The position numbers and the translations under genes are program-made. The notes under the pieces are model-generated. The model was not told the DNA's origin. It saw only the letters and a program-made list of their open reading frames with translations, and ran no database searches. 22,438 nucleotides of DNA from Legionella genomosp. 1 (GTDB lineage: Bacteria; Pseudomonadota; Gammaproteobacteria; Legionellales; Legionellaceae). The number at the start of each line of letters is the position of its first letter. The first letter of the stretch is position 1. This document shows, piece by piece, positions 8,158-16,130 of the stretch. Location: assembly GCA_945865355.1 (NCBI GenBank), contig CAMBDN010000011.1:1-22438 (forward strand), read 5' to 3'.

Positions 8158-8787
8158 ATGGCCGATAATTACTCTGGAAACTTGTTTATTGTGGCGGCCC
8201 CTTCCGGCGGTGGAAAGACAAGTTTAGTTAAAAAATTGATGAGTCATCTTGATGGTATCGTTGTGTCAGTTTCGCATACGACGCGCAAAATGCGGCCTGG
8301 TGAGACAGACGGTGTTGATTATTTTTTTGTTGATGAGCAAGAATTTATGCGCATGGTTGAGAATAACGCTTTTGTAGAGCATGCACGCGTTTTCAATCAT
8401 TTTTATGGTACATCGGTTGCACAAATTAAAGATCGTTTGAAAGCTGGTATTGACGTCCTATTGGATATCGATTGGCAAGGAGCTCAGCAAATTAGACATG
8501 CCTTTACAAGTGCGGTGAGTATTTTTGTTATTCCACCATCGTTGGATGTATTAAAGCAGCGACTATTTAATAGACAACAAGACAATGCAGAAATCATCAG
8601 TAGTCGCATGCAATGTGCGCGTGACGAACTGAGTCATTACTCTGAATTTGACTATTTAATAGTCAATGATGATTTTGAGCAAGCCGCTGCTGAATTAAAG
8701 GCAATTGTGATTGCTCATCGATTACGTATGGTTCGGCAAGCCGAACAGCAAAAAGAACTGCTTTCTTTCCTGCTATCATCGCAGTAA
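8158..8787 (+). CDS. gmk: guanylate kinase
   Basis: Transfers a phosphate from ATP to GMP or dGMP to give GDP/dGDP; the product feeds GTP and (p)ppGpp pools. From ATG 8158 it is 209 residues, close to the usual length. The P-loop is APSGGGKTS (residues 14-22). The GMP-binding lid segment is SVSHTTRKMRPGETDGVDYFF, followed by EFMRMVENNAFVEHARVFNHFYGTS and VLLDIDWQGAQQIR. An in-frame GTG at 8149 overlaps the yicC TGA by four bases (GTGA) and would add three residues. I favour the ATG by family alignment, but coupling through the GTG is possible. It lies upstream of rpoZ and spoT, a widespread gene order. Confidence 0.96.
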   Translation: MADNYSGNLFIVAAPSGGGKTSLVKKLMSHLDGIVVSVSHTTRKMRPGETDGVDYFFVDEQEFMRMVENNAFVEHARVFNHFYGTSVAQIKDRLKAGIDVLLDIDWQGAQQIRHAFTSAVSIFVIPPSLDVLKQRLFNRQQDNAEIISSRMQCARDELSHYSEFDYLIVNDDFEQAAAELKAIVIAHRLRMVRQAEQQKELLSFLLSSQ

Positions 8788-8832
8788 AATGAAAGGTTTT
8801 GAGTTGATAAATTCACTTGGGAGTTGAAATGT

Positions 8833-9036
8833 ATGGCACGAGTAACGGTTGAAGATTGCTTGGAACACGTTGAAAATCGCTTTGAATTGGTGATGGTTGC
8901 CTCTAAACGTGCACGAGAAATCGCTGTACGAGGTGCTCAGCCCATGGTGGAATGGGAAAATGATAAACCGACAGTGGTTGCTCTACGTGAAATTGCTGAG
9001 GGATTTATCAAGGCTGATATTTTAGATAAAGACTAG
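8833..9036 (+). CDS. rpoZ: DNA-directed RNA polymerase omega subunit
   Basis: Small subunit that chaperones beta-prime and forms part of the ppGpp-binding site 1 of RNA polymerase. The protein begins MARVTVEDCLEHVENRFELVMVASKRARE and contains PMVEWENDKPTVVALREIAEG, the conserved omega core. It is 67 residues, shorter than E. coli omega (about 90) because the variable C-terminal tail is missing; short omegas are common in related bacteria. The frame could start at TTG 8824, but ATG 8833 matches the family start and has GGGAG upstream. The position directly before spoT is the usual one, and both proteins act in ppGpp signalling. Confidence 0.95.
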   Translation: MARVTVEDCLEHVENRFELVMVASKRAREIAVRGAQPMVEWENDKPTVVALREIAEGFIKADILDKD

Positions 9037-9046
9037 ACGGTAAAGT

Positions 9047-9176
9047 CTAAAGCGCCAAATGATCTGAATTTAAACACTGAAGCGTTCGAGTGAGGGGGAA
9101 GATACGTGAACTAAAGCCCTTAACATAGCCCTCTACCGTCAGGGGGTGTTGATTTTTAAATCATATGGCACTTTAG
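9047..9176. repeat. 130-bp imperfect inverted-repeat unit between rpoZ and spoT
   Basis: The left arm (9048-9063, TAAAGCGCCAAATGAT) pairs with the right arm (9160-9175, ATCATATGGCACTTTA) at 14 of 16 positions. A further C-G pair lies outside, and looser complementarity continues inward to about 9077 and 9147. The centre contains short GC-rich arms (GAGGG and CCCTC). It fits either a MITE-like insertion or a long structured leader RNA of spoT. I see no clear target-site duplication. Confidence 0.45.
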
Positions 9177-9218
9177 GGCGAGTTAATAACTCCACAATCG
9201 AGGCTGAGGGAGCATTGA

Positions 9219-11345
9219 GTGAGTCATTTTGATGAGTTGAATGAGGAGTTAAAACTCTACCTTGAAGCCGAGCAAGTTGAAAAGTGTTACCGAGCTTATG
9301 TCGTTGCTGAAGAGGTACATCACGGACAAATGCGCCGTTCAGGTGAGCCTTATATCACTCATCCGGTAGCGGCTGCACTGATTCTTGCAGAAATGCGTCT
9401 CGATTATCAAACCATCATGGCTACCTTGTTGCATGATGTCGTTGAAGACACCCAAACCAGCAATGAAGAATTGATCCAACAATTTGGCGAAGAAGTCGCA
9501 ACACTGGTTGATGGTGTTACCAAGTTAACTAAAATTAAATTTGAATCACGTGCTGAAGCCCAGGCAGAAAATTTTCGTAAAATGGTCATGGCAATGGTCA
9601 AAGATATACGAGTGATCATCGTCAAGCTTGCTGACAGGTTGCATAACATGCGGACGTTAGGGGTGATGCCGGGGGCAAAAAAGAGGCGTATTGCAATTGA
9701 AACCTTGGAAATATACGCGCCAATTGCCAATCGTTTAGGTATGCATGCTGTCTATACAGGCCTTGAAGATCTAGGTTTTAAAGCACTTTATCCCATGCGT
9801 TATCGTGCGATTAAATCGGCAGTAGAAAAGTCCCGTGGTAATCGGCGCGAGCTCACTCAGAAAATTGAGCAAGATTTGCAAGAAGCACTTGAAGACTTGA
9901 CCATTCCCTATGAGCATGTTTTTGGTCGGCAAAAGCATTTGTACAGTATCTATCGGAAAATGCGTCAGAAAAAAGCATCGTTTGCTGAGATAACCGATGT
10001 GTTCGCCTTTCGAATTATCACCGAAGATATTGATTCATGTTACCGAGTTTTGGGTGCCTTGCATCGTACTTACAAACCGGTCCCCCAACGTTTTAAAGAT
10101 TATATTGGTATTCCTAAAGTCAACGGCTATCAATCATTGCATACAACGTTGTTTGGTCCTTTTGGTGTGCCGCTTGAAGTGCAAATACGTACACGTGATA
10201 TGGAAAATGTTGCTGAAAATGGTGTGGCAGCACATTGGATGTATAAGTCGGAGGGTTTAGAAGTTAATGAGGCACAATTGCGCGCACGTGAATGGGTGCA
10301 GCGACTATTAGAAATGCAACGCAGTACGGGGAATTCGTTAGAATTTATTGAAAATGTGAAGATTGATTTATTCCCGGACGAAGTCTACGTTTTTACCCCA
10401 AAAGGGCACATCATGGAGCTCCCTAAAGGAGCAACACCCGTTGATTTTGCATATACCGTGCATTCTGGTGTGGGTAACAGTTGTGTTGCAGCAAAGGTTA
10501 ATCGTCGTTTGGTGCCGCTTAGTATTCCTTTAACCAACGGTCAAACAGTAGAAATCATTACGGCTCCAGGTGCTCACCCCAACCCAGCTTGGCTAAATTT
10601 TGTGGTTACGGGAAAAGCACGCAGCAATATTCGTAATTTCTTAAAAACCCAGCACCATGCCGAATCAATTGCATTAGGGCATCGACTTCTGGATCAAGCA
10701 TTTGCTGAGCTAGGAAGTGAGTATTCAAAAGTTCCACCTGAATCGTTAAAAGCGCTATTGAAGGATTTGATTTATAAATCTCAAGATGATTTGTTATATG
10801 CCATTGGTACAGGTAACCAAATGTCGATGGTGATTGCGCGTCGCCTGGTAGTGGCCCAAGAAAATGGTGACTTAGAGAAAGGATCAAAAGAAGGTGGACC
10901 TTTGGCGATAAAGGGCACTGAAGGGATGGTGGTCCATTTTGCTGAATGTTGTCAACCCATTCCTGGTGATAGTATTGTTGGCCGTTTTCAACAGGGACGC
11001 GGTATTTTGGTGCATGTCAGTGATTGCCCATCAATCAAAAAAACGCGTGCGAACCCTGAGCAATTTATTTCGCTGCGTTGGGATGATGACGTTGAAGGTG
11101 AGTTTTGGGTTGATATCACCGTTGATGTTGCTAATCAGCGTGGCGTCTTGGCAGCGCTAGCTACAGCTATTTCTGAGGCGGAATCTAATATCGGAAATAT
11201 TAATGTTGATCCACGTGATGGGCGTCATAATGCAGTGACTTTTTCAATCAGCGTTATCAATCGGACTCATTTAGCCAAAGTGATGCGTCGTTTACGTGCA
11301 AATAAAGTAGTCATGCGGCTCTATCGAAAGAAGCAAGGGGATTAA
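9219..11345 (+). CDS. spoT: bifunctional (p)ppGpp hydrolase/synthetase SpoT
   Basis: Controls the stringent-response alarmone by hydrolysing (p)ppGpp to GDP/GTP and, more weakly, synthesising it. At 708 residues it has the full RelA/SpoT length. The N-terminal HD hydrolase is intact (SGEPYITHPVA, H72-D73 in LLHDVVEDT, and KLADRLHNMRTL), which favours SpoT over a hydrolase-dead RelA. The synthetase domain follows (about 230-350: DVFAFRIITEDIDSCYRVLG, RFKDYIGIPKVNGYQSLHTT), then TGS (VYVFTPKGHIMELPKGATPVDFAY), the conserved-Cys region (AECCQPIPGDSIVG) and a C-terminal ACT domain. The start is GTG 9219 with GAGGGAG upstream. It lies 182 bases after rpoZ, and ridA starts at the base after its stop. 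Confidence 0.97.
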   Translation: MSHFDELNEELKLYLEAEQVEKCYRAYVVAEEVHHGQMRRSGEPYITHPVAAALILAEMRLDYQTIMATLLHDVVEDTQTSNEELIQQFGEEVATLVDGVTKLTKIKFESRAEAQAENFRKMVMAMVKDIRVIIVKLADRLHNMRTLGVMPGAKKRRIAIETLEIYAPIANRLGMHAVYTGLEDLGFKALYPMRYRAIKSAVEKSRGNRRELTQKIEQDLQEALEDLTIPYEHVFGRQKHLYSIYRKMRQKKASFAEITDVFAFRIITEDIDSCYRVLGALHRTYKPVPQRFKDYIGIPKVNGYQSLHTTLFGPFGVPLEVQIRTRDMENVAENGVAAHWMYKSEGLEVNEAQLRAREWVQRLLEMQRSTGNSLEFIENVKIDLFPDEVYVFTPKGHIMELPKGATPVDFAYTVHSGVGNSCVAAKVNRRLVPLSIPLTNGQTVEIITAPGAHPNPAWLNFVVTGKARSNIRNFLKTQHHAESIALGHRLLDQAFAELGSEYSKVPPESLKALLKDLIYKSQDDLLYAIGTGNQMSMVIARRLVVAQENGDLEKGSKEGGPLAIKGTEGMVVHFAECCQPIPGDSIVGRFQQGRGILVHVSDCPSIKKTRANPEQFISLRWDDDVEGEFWVDITVDVANQRGVLAALATAISEAESNIGNINVDPRDGRHNAVTFSISVINRTHLAKVMRRLRANKVVMRLYRKKQGD

Positions 11346-11726
11346 ATGATACAACCTATACATACAGAATTGGCGCCGGCAGCGATAGGTACTTATAGCC
11401 AAGCAATAAAATGTGGTGAGACCGTCTATTTATCGGGTCAAATACCACTGGATCCAAAAACCATGCAATTATGCAGTGACGACATTCGTTTACAGATAAT
11501 TCAAGTCATCGAAAATTTGGCCGTTGTGTGTGAGGCCGCTGGTGGTAGTTTGGCTAATATTGTCAAGCTCACTGTGTACTTAATTGACTTGGTCCATTTT
11601 CCATTGATTAACGAAACCATGTTACATTATTTTGTTGAACCCTATCCTGCTCGAGTAGCAATCGGCGTGGCTTCTTTGCCCCGCAGTGCGCAAGTCGAAA
11701 TGGATGCCATCATGGTCATAACGTGA
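11346..11726 (+). CDS. ridA: RidA family enamine/imine deaminase
   Basis: RidA proteins hydrolyse reactive 2-aminoacrylate and related enamines released by PLP enzymes, protecting those enzymes. At 126 residues it matches the family from APAAIGTYSQAIKCGETVYLSGQIPLDP to the C-terminal signature PARVAIGVASLPRSAQVEMDAIMV, which contains the substrate-binding arginine. The region before PAR is a few residues shorter than in E. coli RidA. Its ATG directly abuts the spoT stop, with AAGGGGA just upstream. Its stop overlaps the uup GTG by four bases, so it is tightly coupled on both sides. Paralogues exist in many genomes, so the exact substrate is not fixed by sequence. Confidence 0.92.
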   Translation: MIQPIHTELAPAAIGTYSQAIKCGETVYLSGQIPLDPKTMQLCSDDIRLQIIQVIENLAVVCEAAGGSLANIVKLTVYLIDLVHFPLINETMLHYFVEPYPARVAIGVASLPRSAQVEMDAIMVIT

Positions 11727-13576
11727 GTATTTTATCCCTGCATAATATTAGTTTGAAGTTAGCCAACGTTTGCATTCTTGACCGCGTTGATTGGCAAATT
11801 CAGCCGCAAGAGCGGATTGCTTTGGTGGGACGAAATGGCGCTGGTAAGTCAACGTTGCTAAATTTGTTGCAGGGTGACATTGTGCCAGATAGTGGACAAC
11901 TGCAGCAGCTAAATGGTCTGAAAGTCGCGAGTTTATCACAGGATGTTCCTATCAGTCAGAATGAGACTGTTTATCATTTTCTTGTCAAGGGCTTGGGCGA
12001 GGTGGGTGAGGTATTGGCACAATTCCGAGTTGAAGCCAATGGGGGCGACCTTGATAAATTAGCGCGGTGCCAGCAACAAATGGATAATTTGCATGCATGG
12101 GATTTATTACCTCGCATAGAAACCATGGCCACTCGTTTAGGGTTGGAGCCTGATGCATCGATGAGTCAGTTATCAGGCGGCATGAAACGACGCGCGTTAT
12201 TGGCTGCAGCGCTGATCGTTGCCCCTGATTTACTATTGCTTGATGAGCCAACCAACCATTTGGATATCAATGCGATTGAATGGCTTGAATCGTATTTGAA
12301 AACGTATTCTGGCAGTTTATTAGTTGTTACTCATGATCGTGATTTTTTAGCAGCAGTAGCAAGTTGTATTGTTGAGATTGATAGAGGACATTTAAACCGC
12401 TTCGATTGTAGTTATGAAACCTATTTGGATAGGCGTGAGGCCATGCGTCTAAGTGAACAAAAGCATCATGAGCTGTTTGATAAGCGACTGAGTGAAGAAG
12501 AGGTCTGGATACGAACGGGTGTTAAAGCCAGGCGTACGCGCAATGAAGGCCGTGTTCGAGCATTAAAAGCGATGCGTGAAGCGCATCAACAACGGCGTTC
12601 ACAAGTTGGTAATGTTAAAGGAATGACTCTGGATGTCTCACGTTCTGGTCAGATTGTGATAGAAGCCAAGCATCTCAATTACGGTGTGGATGATAAGCAA
12701 ATAATCCGTGATTTTTCATTTTTACTAACGCGTGGCGATAAGGTTGGTATTATTGGTCCAAATGGTTGCGGTAAAACGACCATGGTGCAATTGTTATTAG
12801 GGGAGTTAAAACCTGATAGTGGATCGGTATCTCAAGGCACGTCATTGGCAGTGGCTTATTTTGATCAATTACGACGTCAATTGGATGAGCAACAGACGGT
12901 GATGGCGAATGTTGGTGATGGCGCTGACTATGTGACCATCAATGGTAAGCAAAAACACGTGGCGACGTATCTTCGCGAATTTTTATTCCCTCCCGAGCGA
13001 TTTAATCAGCCGGTCTCCTCCTTGTCAGGCGGTGAACGTAATCGTTTGTTGCTCGCGAAATTGTTTGCGAAGCCGGTTAATTTATTGGTGATGGATGAGC
13101 CAACCAATGACTTAGATATTGAAACCCTGGAATTATTGGAAACCATGTTGGTTGATTATCCGGGTACATTATTGTTGATCAGTCATGATAGGGCTTTTAT
13201 TAATCAGGTTGTGAGCAGCGTATTAGTTTATGAAGAGGACGGTCAATTTATTGAGTTTGTTGGTGGGTACGATGATTATCGTAGCTACAAAAAGCAGCAA
13301 CGAGAGCCGGCCGCGGCTCAAGCAGCCGTTCGACGTATTGCAAATGTTACAAAACTTACGTTTAATGAACAACGTGAATTGTCAAAATTGCCACAACAGA
13401 TAGAAAGCTTGGAACAAAAGATTGAAGCTTGGCAACATGAAATGACCACGACGCAATTTTATCAGCAAGATACCACCATTATTAGTGATTTTAAGCAAAA
13501 ATTAGCCGAAAATGAAGCCAAGCTTGCTGCATTTTATGCGCGTTGGGAATTGCTTGAAGGAAAAAGGGGAGGGTAG
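11723..13576 (+). CDS. uup: ABC-F family ATPase, Uup type
   Basis: Soluble protein with two tandem ATP-binding cassettes and no membrane domain; ABC-F proteins act on ribosomes, and Uup is linked to ribosome function and to precise excision of transposons. Cassette 1 has Walker A GRNGAGKST (36-44), signature LSGGM (150-154) and Walker B LLLLDEPTNHLD (170-181). Cassette 2 has GPNGCGKT (345-352), LSGGERNR (434-441) and LLVMDEPTNDLD. The inter-cassette linker carries the charged RTGVKARRTRNEGR stretch, and a C-terminal coiled coil (KLPQQIESLEQKIEAWQHE) is typical of Uup. At 617 residues it is close to E. coli Uup. The start is GTG 11723, overlapping the ridA stop (GTGA). Another ABC-F subtype is possible but less likely. 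Confidence 0.92.
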   Translation: MSILSLHNISLKLANVCILDRVDWQIQPQERIALVGRNGAGKSTLLNLLQGDIVPDSGQLQQLNGLKVASLSQDVPISQNETVYHFLVKGLGEVGEVLAQFRVEANGGDLDKLARCQQQMDNLHAWDLLPRIETMATRLGLEPDASMSQLSGGMKRRALLAAALIVAPDLLLLDEPTNHLDINAIEWLESYLKTYSGSLLVVTHDRDFLAAVASCIVEIDRGHLNRFDCSYETYLDRREAMRLSEQKHHELFDKRLSEEEVWIRTGVKARRTRNEGRVRALKAMREAHQQRRSQVGNVKGMTLDVSRSGQIVIEAKHLNYGVDDKQIIRDFSFLLTRGDKVGIIGPNGCGKTTMVQLLLGELKPDSGSVSQGTSLAVAYFDQLRRQLDEQQTVMANVGDGADYVTINGKQKHVATYLREFLFPPERFNQPVSSLSGGERNRLLLAKLFAKPVNLLVMDEPTNDLDIETLELLETMLVDYPGTLLLISHDRAFINQVVSSVLVYEEDGQFIEFVGGYDDYRSYKKQQREPAAAQAAVRRIANVTKLTFNEQRELSKLPQQIESLEQKIEAWQHEMTTTQFYQQDTTIISDFKQKLAENEAKLAAFYARWELLEGKRGG

Positions 13577-13578
13577 GC

Positions 13579-13995
13579 ATGCTACTTAGACTAGCGGTCG
13601 TTGTTTTCTGCTGTTCAATTGTCGTTTTTTTTGCGCAGGAGTTTGGCCGGTTATTTAAAAAAATTCTATCCATCCCAGGCTTTAAGCTATTGTTACCGTT
13701 AGTGCTGGCTTCATGGCTCATTGAATCGTATGAACTTTGGGGGCAGTGGGTATTACTGAAGATTCAAGCAGGATTTCATTTGGTAATAAATGCAACGGCT
13801 ACCTTAATCCCCTTTACTACTGGCGCTGTTTCTTTTACTCGGATCATCTTTTTGTTTGTACTTGCAAGTCTTCCTCTATGCGTTTACCGTCTGCGCGCCA
13901 GGCAGCAGAAACGGCGTCACCCAGAGCCCGTTTCTTATTGGCTGGGTCTGACCATTTGGGTTGTCGCTGCTATTTTGCTCACAGTTGCGGTGTAG
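13579..13995 (+). CDS. small integral membrane protein of unknown function
   Basis: A 138-residue protein that is mostly hydrophobic. Likely membrane segments lie near residues 2-19, 36-55, 75-100 and 120-138, with a basic loop (RLRARQQKRRHPEP) before the last one. The ATG lies two bases after the uup stop and has GGAGGG just upstream, so it is almost certainly translated from the same mRNA as uup. I recognise no domain. It is the last gene before a strong terminator, so it closes the yicC-to-uup run. No function can be assigned. Confidence 0.8.
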   Translation: MLLRLAVVVFCCSIVVFFAQEFGRLFKKILSIPGFKLLLPLVLASWLIESYELWGQWVLLKIQAGFHLVINATATLIPFTTGAVSFTRIIFLFVLASLPLCVYRLRARQQKRRHPEPVSYWLGLTIWVVAAILLTVAV

Positions 13996-14001
13996 AGTAA
14001 G

Positions 14002-14083
14002 GAGGGGAAACATTGGTGAGCAAAGAAAGGGCTGCAGGTTTTTTTAAAATCCTAGATCAGCCTCTCTGGTCCCCTCTTTTTTT
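14002..14083 (+). terminator. rho-independent terminator of the spoT-ridA-uup operon
   Basis: GAGGGG (14002-14007) pairs with CCCCTC (14071-14076), directly followed by seven T residues. A second inner stem forms between AGAAAGGGCTG (about 14024-14034) and CAGCCTCTCT (about 14058-14067), with one mismatch and one bulge. It starts seven bases after the membrane-protein stop codon. Confidence 0.8.
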
Positions 14084-14394
14084 GAGCATTTAAAATCAGG
14101 AGATTCTTGAGGCATTAGTGTTGATAAATCTAGGTTGTTAGCCGCTTCAATTGATAAGAACCAAAATCACCAAGGTTCGCTGTGAGATGGGGGCTTATTC
14201 TGTTAATACATCATAGGCGGGTGTGGCAAGCGACCTGTTTTTATTTAATTTTAGCTAAAAAGAGACCATTTAACGGACGAACCCGCATTGATAATTTTTT
14301 TGCCGATCAATTTAGGACCCAGACTCCAGCTAGACTTTTAGAGCTTTTATAGTTATATTTACCCATATTAAATAAATAATTTACAAGGAGATTT
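14084..14394. other. AT-rich intergenic region before the 90-residue ORF
   Basis: No frame of useful length with a ribosome binding site is seen on either strand. There is a short palindrome (TTTAGCTAAA, about 14252-14261). The bases just before the next ORF are very AT-rich and contain TATATT, but no convincing -35, so the promoter is not assigned. Confidence 0.4.
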
Positions 14395-14667
14395 ATGTCT
14401 AAGTTCTTTGATCCACGTACGAAAACTCTACATATTGTTACTTCGTATGTTGGAGCAGTCAAACTACCTCAAGATGTGTACGAGCACAGTGAAAGAATTG
14501 ATGATAGTTCGCCCCATCTTCCAAGGCTAAGACGCGCTCATGCTGGTATTACCGAATCTGTATTCTTCTCTACAGAACAAAAAAATGTGCTTGGGGGGAA
14601 TTTTAATTTGAATTGCAGCACCAATGCAGATTTGGTACTTGTAGCTGAAGTTATGCAGCATCAATAA
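14395..14667 (+). CDS. hypothetical protein, 90 residues
   Basis: The ORF begins at ATG 14395 after a near-ideal AAGGAG seven bases upstream, which is the best evidence that it is real. The product is soluble-looking, with no signal peptide, membrane segment or cysteine motif. It begins MSKFFDPRTKTLHIVTSYVG, has a basic middle (LPRLRRAHAG) and ends in a hydrophobic strand (DLVLVAEVM). I do not recognise the family. It stands alone between the uup operon terminator and the convergent recombinase gene, in DNA that looks like an accessory insertion. It could be cargo of that element or a lineage-specific gene. Confidence 0.6.
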   Translation: MSKFFDPRTKTLHIVTSYVGAVKLPQDVYEHSERIDDSSPHLPRLRRAHAGITESVFFSTEQKNVLGGNFNLNCSTNADLVLVAEVMQHQ

Positions 14668-14773
14668 GAAAGGAGCCCTGAACCAATAGGATAGGCATCA
14701 ATTTTTAATTCCCAAGGAATGTTCAAATAACCTCGTCCTACGTGTTTTTTTTATCGCATAAATTCCGATCACA

Positions 14774-14798
14774 CCCCTTGGCTAAACTAACCAAGGGG
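14774..14798. terminator. 8-bp hairpin between convergent genes
   Basis: CCCCTTGG (14774-14781) and CCAAGGGG (14791-14798) are exact reverse complements around a nine-base loop. It sits between the 90-residue ORF and the 3' end of the recombinase, which converge here. No T-tract follows on either strand, although an eight-T run lies about 20 bases to the left. A weak bidirectional terminator is the simplest reading. An outer pair, CATCAATTT (14696-14704) and AAATTGATG (14799-14807), is also exactly complementary. Confidence 0.4.
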
Positions 14799-14860
14799 AA
14801 ATTGATGAATAAAGAGAAGACGCACTGAACTTTAGCGTGCCATTTCAACGGGTGAGCTAG

Positions 14861-16078
14861 CTAACACGGTTCAATGGACTTCTTTTGTGCTGATTGATAA
14901 CGCGCTTTTAACTCAACGTCAATGTAGCGGTCTGTGGTAGCGCTGGAGCTGTGGCCTGCGTCATCGCGCACGTGTTCACGCGGGCGCATTTTAACATCTT
15001 CAGAGATCCCTGTATGTCGAAGCCAATGCACGGTAGCCGCACCTAAATGCTCTGCTTCGTCAATTTGATGATCTCTTCGTAACTGCGCAGCTGCTAAGTC
15101 AAAGCAAACTTGTACCAGACGACGAATGGGTGCTGTATCACTCATCGGGCCTGTGCCACGTAGTTTGGGAATCAAGGGGGAATTGTCATCAGGTGTTGGT
15201 AGGGCGGTTAGCCCCAAGGATAGACGCCAGCGGACAAGACTCTCTAGCATTGCCTCACTGACAGCAACTTGGCGCTCTTTATTGCCTTTGCCAACGGTGG
15301 TAAACCACCAGAAGCCATTACTATCTTTTGCGAAATCATTCATGTTAGGGATCCAGCGGTCACTAGCCACCAATTCTGAAATACGCAAATACATGCCATA
15401 CAACATGCTTAAAATAAACCGCGTGCGTTCATGCTTTTCTGGGTTTTCTGCAGCCAATGACTCAGCTGCTGCCAAGACCGCGCTCCATTGTGTCAAGCTT
15501 AACCGCCTAATTGGTGCATTGAGTTGACGTTTGCGCACAAATTTGCTTTTTTGCCGAATCAAAGCGACAGGGTTAGATACTAAATACTCTTCGGCAATCA
15601 AGAAATTAAACAATGTACTCAAGATGGCAAAAATTTCCTGAACAGCCCCTTGTGATAAACTAAATTGTGAAACCGAGGTGGTATCGCCGCGTTTTCTCGC
15701 TGATTTAGAGACGGTGACGACAAAAGGGCGCCAACCGGGATTGGGGACTCGGCGTCCTTCCTTCTCAAGATAGCGGGGCATTTTATGTAATGCTATCCAA
15801 GTGAGGGGAGGGCTTTGGCAGAAGCGTACATATTGTTCGATATCATCCCGTTTCAACTCAGGTAAAGTGACCTTTTTAATTTGCCAACACCACTGCAACA
15901 AACGTTCCGCTTCGCGACGGTAACTATTAAACGTGCCTAAACTGCCGTTGTAACTCTTGAGAAAACTGAGTGTATGGGTAAAATCATTTTGAAAACGCTT
16001 CTCGGGAAGAACGACGTTGTCAGCATTTTTATGCAGATGATCCATGCTATCGAACAAAGGTAGTAATTGTATTCTCAT
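14861..16078 (-). CDS. tyrosine recombinase / phage-type integrase
   Basis: Site-specific DNA recombinase that cuts and rejoins DNA through a phosphotyrosine. It is 405 residues, with an N-terminal SAM-like core-binding domain (about 35-175) and a catalytic domain in which the full active-site set is visible: R232 (MYLRISELV), K264 (VGKGNKERQ), H351 and R354 (HWLRHTG), H376 (DAGHSSS) and nucleophile Y385 (TDRYID). It is therefore probably active. The start at ATG 16078 has no clear Shine-Dalgarno; M12 is an alternative. The gene looks more GC-rich than its neighbours, which suggests transfer. No excisionase, phage or transposon genes are beside it. It could be the integrase of a small or decayed island, or a stand-alone recombinase. 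XerC/XerD are unlikely, as those are about 300 residues. Confidence 0.9.
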   Translation of the reverse strand: MRIQLLPLFDSMDHLHKNADNVVLPEKRFQNDFTHTLSFLKSYNGSLGTFNSYRREAERLLQWCWQIKKVTLPELKRDDIEQYVRFCQSPPLTWIALHKMPRYLEKEGRRVPNPGWRPFVVTVSKSARKRGDTTSVSQFSLSQGAVQEIFAILSTLFNFLIAEEYLVSNPVALIRQKSKFVRKRQLNAPIRRLSLTQWSAVLAAAESLAAENPEKHERTRFILSMLYGMYLRISELVASDRWIPNMNDFAKDSNGFWWFTTVGKGNKERQVAVSEAMLESLVRWRLSLGLTALPTPDDNSPLIPKLRGTGPMSDTAPIRRLVQVCFDLAAAQLRRDHQIDEAEHLGAATVHWLRHTGISEDVKMRPREHVRDDAGHSSSATTDRYIDVELKARYQSAQKKSIEPC

Positions 16079-16098
16079 TGCATGACACTGCTAAAAAG

Positions 16099-16113
16099 AC
16101 GATGTTTCATCGT
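16099..16113. promoter_or_regulatory. small perfect dyad upstream of the recombinase
   Basis: ACGATG (16099-16104) and CATCGT (16108-16113) are exact reverse complements around TTT, 21 bases before the recombinase start codon. On the recombinase strand the stem is followed by five T residues, so it could be a small attenuator, a repressor site or a recombinase accessory site. Confidence 0.3.
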
Positions 16114-16130
16114 AACGCAAGTACTATGGC

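Noticed and set aside
7214..9206. Ten-base complementary words CAGCCTCGAT (7214-7223) and ATCGAGGCTG (9197-9206) flanking the yicC-rpoZ genes.
   Set aside because: A single 10-base match about 2 kb apart is too short to be meaningful without other copies.
13491..13721. 76-codon minus-strand frame across the uup end and the membrane-protein start.
   Set aside because: The plus-strand genes have ribosome binding sites, tight spacing and conserved motifs; the antisense frame has none.
14044..14115. Minus-strand frame starting at ATG 14115 (MPQESPDFKCSKKEGTREAD-like).
   Set aside because: It is only 23 codons, has no convincing ribosome binding site and runs through the uup operon terminator stem.
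15126..15527. 133-codon plus-strand frame inside the recombinase gene.
   Set aside because: The opposite strand carries the complete catalytic motifs of a tyrosine recombinase; the antisense frame has no such support.
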